From Lachnospiraceae bacterium UBA7086 (GTDB lineage Bacteria > Bacillota > Clostridia > Lachnospirales > Lachnospiraceae): a stretch of DNA of 62,507 nucleotides. Shown here piece by piece: positions 16,532 through 24,907 of the stretch (position 1 is the first letter of the stretch; every line of letters starts with the position of its first letter). The notes under the pieces are model-generated. The model saw only the letters and a list, made by a program, of their open reading frames with translations, was not told the DNA's origin and made no database searches. The stretch lies in assembly GCA_002492525.1 (NCBI GenBank), contig DKZA01000038.1, positions 667 through 63,173 on the forward strand. Reading direction: 5' to 3'. The translations under genes were made by a program, and so were the position numbers.

Positions 16532-16732
16532 ATGAATAATGATTGTAGGAAATTGGTGCGTTCTAAAATGAACAGAATGGTCTGCGGTGTCTGCGGCGGT
16601 ATCGGGGAATATCTTAACCTGGATCCGACGGTGGTGAGGCTTTTGTGGCTGGTGTGTTCTCTGGCAAGCTGCGGCACGGGACTGGTGGTTTACATTGTGG
16701 CGGCCATAGTGATGCCGGAAGATGTTGGATAG
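16532..16732 (+). CDS. PspC-domain membrane protein
   Basis: A 66-residue protein that is a single PspC domain: MVCGVCGGIGEYLNLDPTVVRL followed by a hydrophobic helix and the terminal VMPED motif. The ATG at 16532 follows AAAGGAG. Small PspC proteins sit in the membrane and often accompany DUF1700/DUF4097 genes in Firmicutes. It is the last envelope gene of the PadR operon. Confidence 0.92.
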   Translation: MNNDCRKLVRSKMNRMVCGVCGGIGEYLNLDPTVVRLLWLVCSLASCGTGLVVYIVAAIVMPEDVG

Positions 16733-16766
16733 TACAAAGGCAGCGGGCCGAGGGGGAATAAGGATT

Positions 16767-17279
16767 ATGATTTTGATGCTTGATACAACGAGAGAACAGA
16801 TAGGGAAGCAATTGGCGGAGGAAATGCTTCACAGCGGCGTAAGTTCCGCTTCCTATGAATTGATCGACACCACGAAGCTGCACATTTCTCACTGTGTCGG
16901 CTGTAATGTCTGCTGGCTGAAAACACCGGGGATATGTGCCATCAAGGATGATTATGCGCCGATTTTGGAAAAGATGAGTAAAGCCAATCAGGTCTGGCTG
17001 ATCTCGGATACGCATTTTGGGTTCGTCTCCTATCAGACGAAAAACATTGTAGACAGGGTAATGCCCCTTGTTACCATGTATCTGCAGATTAAGAATGGGC
17101 AGACGCGCCATGTCATGCGTTATGACCATCAGCCGGATTTTGGGATTATCTATACCGGGGACGGCAAGCAGGATTATCTGGAATGGTGGTGTCAGCGCCT
17201 GACACTTAATTTTGGAAGCCGTTCTCTGGGAGTTTTTCCGGCAGAACACAGTAAGGAGGCGGTTACATGCATGTTGTAA
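16767..17279 (+). CDS. Flavodoxin-like NAD(P)H-dependent oxidoreductase
   Basis: A 170-residue FMN-reductase/flavodoxin-fold protein. The Cys-containing loop SHCVGCNVCWLKTPGICAIKDD and ISDTHFGFVSYQTKNIVDR are typical of the family. The start at 16767 follows an AGGGGGAATAAGG site. It overlaps the next flavodoxin-like gene by 13 bp. It may be a redox partner co-expressed with the upstream cluster. The first FMN-binding loop (MILMLDTTREQIGK) lacks the usual GSPR, so cofactor binding may be atypical. Confidence 0.75.
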   Translation: MILMLDTTREQIGKQLAEEMLHSGVSSASYELIDTTKLHISHCVGCNVCWLKTPGICAIKDDYAPILEKMSKANQVWLISDTHFGFVSYQTKNIVDRVMPLVTMYLQIKNGQTRHVMRYDHQPDFGIIYTGDGKQDYLEWWCQRLTLNFGSRSLGVFPAEHSKEAVTCML

Positions 17280-17923
17280 TCATTAATGGAAGTCCGCGTG
17301 TGCAAAAATACAGCAACACGGAGAAAATTATTGCCTCTTTTGCCAAAGGACTGTCGGAAAAAGGAGTTACCTTTGAAACATATGCCGTTTCTGACCGCAG
17401 TTCATGGGAAAGCATCCGGAAGGCTTATATGGAGAATGAGGAAATCTTAATTGCGCTTCCCTTGTATGTGGAATGTATACCGGGCCTTCTTCTGGAATTC
17501 CTGGAAACCTTGCCCCAAAAGGATGAACATACGAGACTTTCTTTTCTTTTGCAGAGTGGATTCTCGGAAGGGTGTCAGCTTCGCTGCGGCGAGGGATTTC
17601 TAAAGGAACTGCCGGGGTATCTGGGGGTTCGTTATGGCGGCTGTCTGGTCAAAGGAGATAATTTTGGAATCCGGTTTCTGGATCAGGAGAAACAGGAGCG
17701 TATTACCAAACCATATCAGGCAATGGGGGAACTGTTTGCAAGGGGAGATGGTTTCTTTGGTGAGGAAGCAAAGAAATTTACCGGCCCGGAATATTTTTCA
17801 CTGCCGATGCGTTTGCTTTTACAGTTCTTATTCAAAACCTTGTCGAGAAAGCTGTTTCAGAAAGTGGCAGCATCATGGGGATGTACGGTGCCGCTTGCAG
17901 AAAAAATCTGGGAGACAGATTAA
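17267..17923 (+). CDS. NAD(P)H-dependent FMN oxidoreductase family protein
   Basis: A 218-residue flavodoxin-like protein with the FMN phosphate-binding motif INGSPRVQKYSNTEK at 5-19 and ALPLYVECIPGLLLEFLE, where the flavin ring loop is expected. GGAGG lies just before the start. It overlaps the preceding 170-aa flavodoxin-like gene, and the pair may form a heteromer. It closes the operon before the terminator at 17961. Confidence 0.82.
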   Translation: MHVVIINGSPRVQKYSNTEKIIASFAKGLSEKGVTFETYAVSDRSSWESIRKAYMENEEILIALPLYVECIPGLLLEFLETLPQKDEHTRLSFLLQSGFSEGCQLRCGEGFLKELPGYLGVRYGGCLVKGDNFGIRFLDQEKQERITKPYQAMGELFARGDGFFGEEAKKFTGPEYFSLPMRLLLQFLFKTLSRKLFQKVAASWGCTVPLAEKIWETD

Positions 17924-17960
17924 AATCCGGAAGGAATTTTGAAAAGTCTGTTATGACGAA

Positions 17961-18010
17961 ACAAGCTAAGAGACCGTTGTGCGGCAGGCACCGTCTCTTA
18001 GCTTGTTTGC
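17961..18010. terminator. Strong terminator between convergent genes
   Basis: Perfect 14-bp arms, ACAAGCTAAGAGAC at 17961-17974 and GTCTCTTAGCTTGT at 17993-18006, flank an 18-nt loop. It separates the flavodoxin operon from the convergent ECF gene. Confidence 0.8.
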
Positions 18011-18046
18011 TCTTCGTGGAATTAGGAATTCCGTGCGCAGCAGAAA

Positions 18047-18628
18047 TCAGGAAATGGTAAAGAATAACCCGGATTTCTTTAAGGCCGGCCGCAGGGCCAT
18101 ATACACCAGTACGGATACGATCGCGGAGGTCACGGCATTAATGGAAGTGGAGACCACATTCCAGGCAAGCGTCAGTTCTGCGGCCGGTTTGCCCAGAATC
18201 AACAGTTTATAGAAGTATCCGATAAGGGGATCAAAGATCACATTGAACAAGAGTCCGCAGACGGCTGCTGCTATAGTCCATTTTAATACTTTCTTATTAT
18301 CTGTCTCTGTGCTGATATGCCCCAGCTTATGAGCGATCAGGCCGGTGATAAAACCGATGCAGAATTTTAAAAACAGCGTCTTTGGGGCGTAGACGACATA
18401 GACCGGATCAAAAAGGTCGCCGATGGTCATGCCGATGGCACCGCCCAGACCGCCGTAGACACCGCCTAAAAGCAGGGCGCCAAGAACGCATACGGCGTTG
18501 CCTAAGTGAATGGAAGTGGCATCTCCGCCCGGCAGCGGAATCTTGATCTGCAAAAAGGTAAATACCACATAAGAGAGTGCGGCAAAAATACCGGTAAATA
18601 CAACTTTCAGTAATTTTTCGTTTTTCAT
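18047..18628 (-). CDS. ECF transporter S component
   Basis: A 193-residue integral membrane substrate-binding subunit of an ECF vitamin transporter. Five to six hydrophobic helices are visible, with the family region HLGNAVCVLGALLLGG, GGLGGAIGMTIGDLFDP and APKTLFLKFCIGF. The ATG at 18628 follows GAGGA. The energising EcfAAT genes are not nearby, so it would share them (group II ECF). The ligand cannot be read from sequence; pantothenate, pyridoxal or HMP types are possible. The 233-bp upstream gap holds no promoter I am confident of and no recognised riboswitch. Confidence 0.85.
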   Translation of the reverse strand: MKNEKLLKVVFTGIFAALSYVVFTFLQIKIPLPGGDATSIHLGNAVCVLGALLLGGVYGGLGGAIGMTIGDLFDPVYVVYAPKTLFLKFCIGFITGLIAHKLGHISTETDNKKVLKWTIAAAVCGLLFNVIFDPLIGYFYKLLILGKPAAELTLAWNVVSTSINAVTSAIVSVLVYMALRPALKKSGLFFTIS

Positions 18629-18861
18629 GATCGTCCTCGTTTCCATATTTTTATGTAGTAATAGGATATTCCTTGTTTATCTGCAGGAATTTACTTTTAT
18701 TATAGAAATTTATGGCTTCTTTAAAAGTACCAATTCGAGATTTTTTAACCATACCAGATATGAGAATCTAAAAAAAAGATACCAAAATAACAAAAGATAC
18801 CTTACATCTGGCGTCCCGATTGATTACGATAAAACAAATGCGTAAGGAAAGGAAGTTGATT

Positions 18862-21588
18862 ATGGAGGGATATTCTTTTGTAGATGAATGGGGTACTTTT
18901 TCGCTGGCTATGCCGGAAAATTATAGTTATCAGTATTTTCCGATAGCGGGGGAACAGGGCATTAAGAGTGTGCTGACACCCAATTTTGGCGGGGACAGCA
19001 AGAAAAATCAGAATGAGTTTCTGTTAGAGCCGGTCAGCGTGGAAAACTTACATAATAACCGTTCTACCAGAAATTTCTGGTGTCGTCTGGAAGGAATCGG
19101 CAGTTGGTCCGTGACAGGGGCATCGGCCCAGGCAGAGCAGGTCAAGTTTACAGACAAACAGGACAAGAGCAGGATGACGGCCGGCTTTATGTGGATGAGT
19201 GTCACCCGCAGCCTGGCACAGTATCAGATGGAAGCGAAGGTGGATTCCTTTGTGCCGGTAGAGCATGATGTGGAAATTATGCGGATCACTCTGACGAACT
19301 GCGGAAAGGAAACGAGGATACTGACACCCATAGCAGCGATCCCCATTTATGGGAGAAGCGCCGATAATATCCGGGATCACAGGCATGTAACCTCTTTGCT
19401 GCACCGGATTGCGATCAGGGAAGAAGGGGTGGTAGTAAAGCCCACGCTTTCTTTTGATGAGAGGGGCCACAGGATCAATGAGATCAGCTACTTTGTCTGT
19501 GGCTTGTCCGGGGATGGCAAGGCACCCGCAGCGTTTTATCCGACGGTGGAAGAACTGCTCGGTGAGGGCGGCAGTTACACGGCACCGCGGGCTGTGTTAG
19601 AAGATTATCCGGGGATCCCGGCAGGACAGGCCATCGATGGCAAAGAGGCGGTGGGGGGACTTAAGTTTGATAAGATCAGTCTCCTGCCGGGAGAGAAAGC
19701 TTCTTTTACAATCCTTATGGGGAGCACGGCCCGGCCGGAAGAAATAACGCAGATCCTGGATGCGTACCGGACAGAGGATAAAGTGGAAGCGGCATTTATC
19801 AAGGCAAAAGTGTATTGGCAGCAGAAAGTAAATATTGTCTATCATACCAGAAACCGTGATTTTGACCAGTTTATGCGGTGGGTAAGTTTCCAGCCTATTC
19901 TGCGGAGAATCTATGGCTGTTCTTTCCTGCCTCATCATGATTACGGCAAGGGAGGAAGAGGCTGGCGGGACTTATGGCAGGACTGCCTGGCGCTGCTTTT
20001 GATGAATCCCAAAGGCGTGCGGCAGATGCTTCTTGACAATTTTGGAGGCGTTCGTATGGACGGAACCAACGCCACCATCATTGGCACAAAACAAGGAGAG
20101 TTTATTGCAGACAGAAATAATATTACGCGCGTGTGGATGGATCATGGCGTCTGGCCTTTCATGACGACCAAACTGTATATGGATCAGACAGGGGACATAG
20201 AGATTCTGGCACAGAAAGTACCTTATTTCAAAGACAGACAGGTAGAACGTGGAACAGCGGTGGATGAATGTTGGAACGACGAATATGGAAACTGCCAGAA
20301 AGACGAGAACGGCGCCGTTTATCAGGGAACCGTTCTGGAACATCTGCTGTTGCAGAATTTATGTGCGTTTTATGAGGTCGGAGAGCACAATCATTGCAGA
20401 CTGCGGGGAGCAGACTGGAATGATGCTCTGGATATGGCGCAGGAGAGAGGCGAAAGCGTTGCTTTCATGTGTGCTTATGCAGGCAATCTTCGGGAACTGG
20501 CGGAATATCTGACTTTATATGCGGACAAGACTGGGGAGGAAGAAGTCACTGTCGCGGAAGAGATTACAAGGCTTTTCGATACAGAGCAGACAGAATACGA
20601 CAGCCCGGAAGACAAAAACGAAAGGCTGCGGCAGTATGCAGTCTCCTGCCGGCATACCATCAGCGGTAAAACCGTCTCCGTAAAGATAGAGGCCCTTGTC
20701 CGGAATCTGCAGGAAAAAGCGGACTGGATGATGCAGCATATCAGAAAGACGGAGTGGGTGACGGATCATGACGGGAACGGATGGTTTAACGGGTACTACG
20801 ATAATAACGGCCGTCAAGTGGAAGGCGAGAAGGAAAGCGGCGTGCGCATGATGCTGACAGGGCAGGTTTTTGCGATTATGAGCGGGACGGCAACCCCCGA
20901 ACAGGTGCAAAGTATTACAAAGAGCGCAGACCAGTATCTGTATGCCCGGGATATCGGCGGATACCGTCTGAACACGGATTTTGGGGAATTAAAAACGGAT
21001 TTGGGAAGGATGTTTGGTTTTGCTTATGGAGAAAAAGAAAACGGAGCGGTCTTTTCCCATATGGCGGTAATGTATGCAAACGCACTTTACAAAAGAGGAT
21101 TTGCCAAAGAGGGATATCAGGCGCTCCAGGCTTTGGCGGATGCGGCGATGCGGTTTGAGACCAGCCGGATTTATCCGGGGATTCCGGAATATTTCAACAC
21201 AAAGGGACGGGGCATGTATCACTATCTGACCGGTGCAGCAAGCTGGTATATGCTGACATTCCTGACGGAAGCGTTTGGCGTACGGGGAAAAGCAGGAGAT
21301 CTGGAGATCGCGCCGGCGCTTATGAAGGAGCAGTTTGATGAAGAGGGAACGGCCAGACTGGAGCTTCCTTTTGCTGGAAAGCAGTTTCATGTTATATTGA
21401 AAAATCCTCATCAATTGGAGTGTGGAGAGTATCATGTGACGGCAGCCAGGATAGATGACACAGAATTGCCATGCGTGTCCTGTAAACGGGAGGATGGTAC
21501 GAAGTCTGTAAAGGCTGTGTTGAAAAAGGCGCAGATTCTGAAGCTTTCCGAGGATGTACATGAGATTGAAATTTTGTTAGACGAATGA
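18862..21588 (+). CDS. GH94-family glycoside phosphorylase
   Basis: A 908-residue protein with the GH94 layout: N-terminal beta-sandwich (about 1-290), linker helices, (alpha/alpha)6 barrel (about 330-800) and a C-terminal beta cap. GRGWRDLWQDCLALL and RGADWNDALDMA are diagnostic; the catalytic Asp is about residue 521. GAASWYMLTFLTEAFG fits the last barrel helices. GH94 enzymes reversibly phosphorolyse beta-glucosides to alpha-glucose 1-phosphate. The ATG at 18862 has an AAAGGAAG site. The substrate is unknown; the length and the tandem partner do not fit simple cellobiose phosphorylase. Confidence 0.82.
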   Translation: MEGYSFVDEWGTFSLAMPENYSYQYFPIAGEQGIKSVLTPNFGGDSKKNQNEFLLEPVSVENLHNNRSTRNFWCRLEGIGSWSVTGASAQAEQVKFTDKQDKSRMTAGFMWMSVTRSLAQYQMEAKVDSFVPVEHDVEIMRITLTNCGKETRILTPIAAIPIYGRSADNIRDHRHVTSLLHRIAIREEGVVVKPTLSFDERGHRINEISYFVCGLSGDGKAPAAFYPTVEELLGEGGSYTAPRAVLEDYPGIPAGQAIDGKEAVGGLKFDKISLLPGEKASFTILMGSTARPEEITQILDAYRTEDKVEAAFIKAKVYWQQKVNIVYHTRNRDFDQFMRWVSFQPILRRIYGCSFLPHHDYGKGGRGWRDLWQDCLALLLMNPKGVRQMLLDNFGGVRMDGTNATIIGTKQGEFIADRNNITRVWMDHGVWPFMTTKLYMDQTGDIEILAQKVPYFKDRQVERGTAVDECWNDEYGNCQKDENGAVYQGTVLEHLLLQNLCAFYEVGEHNHCRLRGADWNDALDMAQERGESVAFMCAYAGNLRELAEYLTLYADKTGEEEVTVAEEITRLFDTEQTEYDSPEDKNERLRQYAVSCRHTISGKTVSVKIEALVRNLQEKADWMMQHIRKTEWVTDHDGNGWFNGYYDNNGRQVEGEKESGVRMMLTGQVFAIMSGTATPEQVQSITKSADQYLYARDIGGYRLNTDFGELKTDLGRMFGFAYGEKENGAVFSHMAVMYANALYKRGFAKEGYQALQALADAAMRFETSRIYPGIPEYFNTKGRGMYHYLTGAASWYMLTFLTEAFGVRGKAGDLEIAPALMKEQFDEEGTARLELPFAGKQFHVILKNPHQLECGEYHVTAARIDDTELPCVSCKREDGTKSVKAVLKKAQILKLSEDVHEIEILLDE

Positions 21589-21601
21589 TATGGAGGGCAG
21601 T

Positions 21602-24600
21602 ATGAGACAGGAGCAGCAAAACTTTATCATGAAAGATTACGGACGGCAATCTACTTTTGCCAGTTTCCTGCCGGGGATTGCAGGACTGCATGGTATTCCG
21701 ATTTGGTGTTATTATGTAAACCGAGGGCAGGGCGTCGTCAGCTTCGGCGTAAATCATAAAGACTGCGCCATTATGGAGTTTTATCCGGCTCATGTGGCGT
21801 ATCAGAATGTAAAGCGGACAGGATTCAGGACCTTTCTTCGCAAAGACGGTAAGTATATGGAATGTTTTAGTGACGAAACCCTGGAACAGGAAATGGAAAT
21901 CGGCATGAACGGTCTTACCATCCGGGAGCAGAACAAAGAGCAGGCGCTTCTTACGGAAGTGGACTATTATACGCTGCCGGGTGAAAAAGTCGGGGCGCTT
22001 GTCAGGAAAGTAACCGTAACCAATGAGGATGACAGGGAAATTCTATTGGAAGTGATAGACGGTATGCCGGCGGTGATCCCTTACGGTGTGGAAGCTTCGT
22101 TTATGAAAGACATGACGCAGACGGCCAAAGCCTGGATGCAGGTGGAAGATCTGGAAACAAAGATTCCTTTTTATCGTGTGCGGGCGAGTCTGGTTGACAG
22201 TGCCTCGGTGCATGCCATAGAAGGCGGTAATTTTTCTTTCGGATGTCTGGAGGATGGCACGCTGCTGCCGGCTGTGGTCGATGTGGAGGCTCTGTTTGCC
22301 TATGACTGTTCCCTGCAGAGCGCGGTGCGTTTCAGAGAGGAAGGTCTGGATGGCGTGTATGCCTGGAAGCAGAACACGGCAAACCTTCTTCCCTGCAGTT
22401 TCTACGGAGTGAAGAGAGGTCTGAAACCGGGAGAATCCCTTACGGTATATGAAGTCATTGGCCAGGTGAGTAAAAAAGAGTATTTACACCGTTTCCTGGA
22501 AACACCAAAAACGGGAGCCTATTTTGCACAGAAGAAAGAAGAGGCGGAAACTCTTGTGGAAGAGCTCTGCCACGGCATTATGACGCAGACGGCTTCGGAG
22601 AGTTTTGATATTTATTGCCGGTATACTTATATGGATAACGTTTTAAGAGGCGGTTATCCGCTTTCGCTGGGCAATAATAAGCTGTACTATGTGTATTCCA
22701 GAAAACATGGCGATCTGGAGCGGGATTACAATTATTTCTCCATGCTGCCGGAATTTTACTCCCAGGGGAACGGGAATTTCCGGGATGTCAATCAGAACCG
22801 CCGGTGTGATACTTTCTTTGCGCCGTTTGTGGGGCGGGAAAATATCCGCCAGTTTTACAGCCTGATTCAGCTGGACGGTTATAATCCGCTGGGGATAGAG
22901 AAGCTTACCTATCGTTTGGACAAGGAAAAGGCAGCAGCTTTGTTCCAGGATATGGAACAGGAGAAAGCGGAAGAGCTGACCGCTTTCGTGAGCAGTCCTT
23001 TTACGCCGGGGGCGTTATGGTTTAAACTGGACGATACGCTCGGCCAGTGGAAAGAATCTTTGTTTTACCAGATTATTGATTTTGCGGACAGTATGGTAAA
23101 CGGAAATTTCGGGGAAGGCTACTGGAGCGACCACTGGACCTATAATCTTGACCTGATTGAGGATTATCTGGAAATCTATCCGGATAAAGAGCGGGAAATG
23201 CTTTTTGAAGAAGAATATACCTATTTCCTGTCACAGATTAATATCAATCATCGCAGCAAGCGTTATGCGGAAACGGAAAACGGCTTAAGACAGTATCATG
23301 CGCTGGATGAAAAGGGAAGACGAAGTACCGAAGAAAAACTGGTGCGCGCACAGTTTGGCAAGGGCGAGGTTGTGTATGTAACACTCATGGAAAAGCTGCT
23401 TTTGTTATGCGCAACGAAGCTTGCGGCCCTGGATGCTTACGGAATGGGCGTGGAGATGGAAGGCGGCAAGCCCGGGTGGTATGACGCGCTGAACGGACTG
23501 CCGGCTGTATTTGGCTCATCCATGGCGGAGACCTATGAGCTGGCGAGACTGTTTGATTATACGATTTCCGTATTGGAGCGGTATCCGGAAGAGTTGAAGA
23601 TCACGGAGGAACTGGCTGATTTCGTGGAAGAATTGCAGCTGGCAGTCAGACTGGAAAAAGACAATCTGGCCAAGGCGGGGGAAGTACTTTCCTTCTGGAA
23701 CCGTATCAATGATGTGAAAGAACGCTACAGGGACAAGACTTTCCAGGGTATTTCCGGCAGGAAAAAGAGTTTCTCCTGCAGTAATCTGGCGGCAGTTTTG
23801 CGGGAATGGGAGCAGGTTGTGGCATATGGAATCGAGAAAGCCTGTACCTACGGCGGAGGAATCAGTCCCACCTATTTTGCGTATGAGGTGAAAGAATATG
23901 AGAAGCGGCAGGAGGGGATTGTACCGCTGCACTTTGCCTTACAGCGTATTCCGGATTTCCTGGAGGGGCCGGTACGTTATATGAAGCTTCCTCTGCCGCA
24001 GGAAAAGAAAAAGACCCTGTATGAAAAGGTAAAAAGCAGTGATCTGTATGACAGAAAGCTGTCCATGTATAAGGTGAACGCTTCTCTGAAAGGCATGTCT
24101 TATGAACTGGGCAGGGCCTGCGCGTTTACGCCGGGCTGGCTGGAAAATGAATCCATCTGGCTGCATATGGAGTATAAGTATCTGTTGGAAGTGTTAAGAA
24201 GCGGTATGTATGAAGAATTTTTTGAGGACTTTCACAAGGCGGCGGTCCCGTTTCTTGATCCGCAGGTATACGGAAGAAGCATTTATGAGAATTCTTCTTT
24301 TATTGCAAGCAGTAAGAATCCCGACGAGAGGATTCACGGCAAGGGATTTGTGGCGAGGCTTTCCGGTTCCACCATTGAGTTTATCAGTATGTGGAAACTG
24401 ATGATGTTTGGTAAGAACGTGTTTACCATGAAAAATGGCGAACTGGTATTTGCCCCGGAGCCGGCGATTCCTGCGTATCTGATTCCGGAAGAAAAAGTGA
24501 TCGAGACCACGTTTTTGGGAGAAATCCCTGTGGTATACCGGATGGAGGAACAAAGAGACTACATACCGGGAACCTATGGGATTAAAGAGATGCACTTTAC

Positions 24601-24721
24601 TTATAAAAACGGAAATGAATTAGAGGTGACGGCAGGATATGTCAGCGGAAAACTGGCGGAGGACATCCGGTCCGGCCGGGTAATGCGGATGGAGATCCTG
24701 TTAGGCGGGGTAACGGATTGA
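21602..24721 (+). CDS. Large GH94-like (clan GH-Q type) phosphorylase, tandem partner
   Basis: A 1039-residue protein that starts 13 bp after the previous stop, with GGAGG 5 nt upstream. It is divergent from the first protein but has the matching active-site element GKPGWYDALNGLP, with Asp about residue 628 in place of the DWND Asp. Other features are GNFRDVNQNRRCDTFF, GYWSDHWTYNLDL and a long C-terminal barrel half. The size is closer to oligoglucan phosphorylases (GH94 long forms, GH149, GH161). No signal peptide is present, so it is cytoplasmic. The exact family and substrate cannot be settled by eye. Confidence 0.7.
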   Translation: MRQEQQNFIMKDYGRQSTFASFLPGIAGLHGIPIWCYYVNRGQGVVSFGVNHKDCAIMEFYPAHVAYQNVKRTGFRTFLRKDGKYMECFSDETLEQEMEIGMNGLTIREQNKEQALLTEVDYYTLPGEKVGALVRKVTVTNEDDREILLEVIDGMPAVIPYGVEASFMKDMTQTAKAWMQVEDLETKIPFYRVRASLVDSASVHAIEGGNFSFGCLEDGTLLPAVVDVEALFAYDCSLQSAVRFREEGLDGVYAWKQNTANLLPCSFYGVKRGLKPGESLTVYEVIGQVSKKEYLHRFLETPKTGAYFAQKKEEAETLVEELCHGIMTQTASESFDIYCRYTYMDNVLRGGYPLSLGNNKLYYVYSRKHGDLERDYNYFSMLPEFYSQGNGNFRDVNQNRRCDTFFAPFVGRENIRQFYSLIQLDGYNPLGIEKLTYRLDKEKAAALFQDMEQEKAEELTAFVSSPFTPGALWFKLDDTLGQWKESLFYQIIDFADSMVNGNFGEGYWSDHWTYNLDLIEDYLEIYPDKEREMLFEEEYTYFLSQININHRSKRYAETENGLRQYHALDEKGRRSTEEKLVRAQFGKGEVVYVTLMEKLLLLCATKLAALDAYGMGVEMEGGKPGWYDALNGLPAVFGSSMAETYELARLFDYTISVLERYPEELKITEELADFVEELQLAVRLEKDNLAKAGEVLSFWNRINDVKERYRDKTFQGISGRKKSFSCSNLAAVLREWEQVVAYGIEKACTYGGGISPTYFAYEVKEYEKRQEGIVPLHFALQRIPDFLEGPVRYMKLPLPQEKKKTLYEKVKSSDLYDRKLSMYKVNASLKGMSYELGRACAFTPGWLENESIWLHMEYKYLLEVLRSGMYEEFFEDFHKAAVPFLDPQVYGRSIYENSSFIASSKNPDERIHGKGFVARLSGSTIEFISMWKLMMFGKNVFTMKNGELVFAPEPAIPAYLIPEEKVIETTFLGEIPVVYRMEEQRDYIPGTYGIKEMHFTYKNGNELEVTAGYVSGKLAEDIRSGRVMRMEILLGGVTD

Positions 24722-24733
24722 GGAAAGGAAGAC

Positions 24734-24768
24734 AAAGGCAGTATTCCATAGAAGGGATACTGCCTTTC
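24734..24768 (+). terminator. Terminator after the phosphorylase pair
   Basis: AAAGGCAGTATTCC at 24734-24747 pairs with GGGATACTGCCTTT at 24754-24767 around a short loop, with a modest T content after it. Confidence 0.75.
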
Positions 24769-24827
24769 CTGCAGGATAAAAAGCGGCCATTCACTGCCTG
24801 CAAAGCAGTTTACAGGCTGAAAAGTCG

Positions 24828-24856
24828 TTGAAATGAGAGAATAAAAGCTTTATACT
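24828..24856 (+). promoter_or_regulatory. Promoter for the AraC-type response regulator
   Basis: TTGAAA at 24828-24833 and TATACT at 24851-24856 are 17 bp apart, about 50 bp before the gene. Confidence 0.65.
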
Positions 24857-24907
24857 GTTGCTAGAATATACAGGATGTGATCAAGACGGGCCAAAGGTGG
24901 AGCGGCA

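Noticed and set aside
18629..18861. Riboswitch upstream of the ECF transporter gene
   Set aside because: No known aptamer motif could be traced on the minus strand, and no confident promoter was seen.
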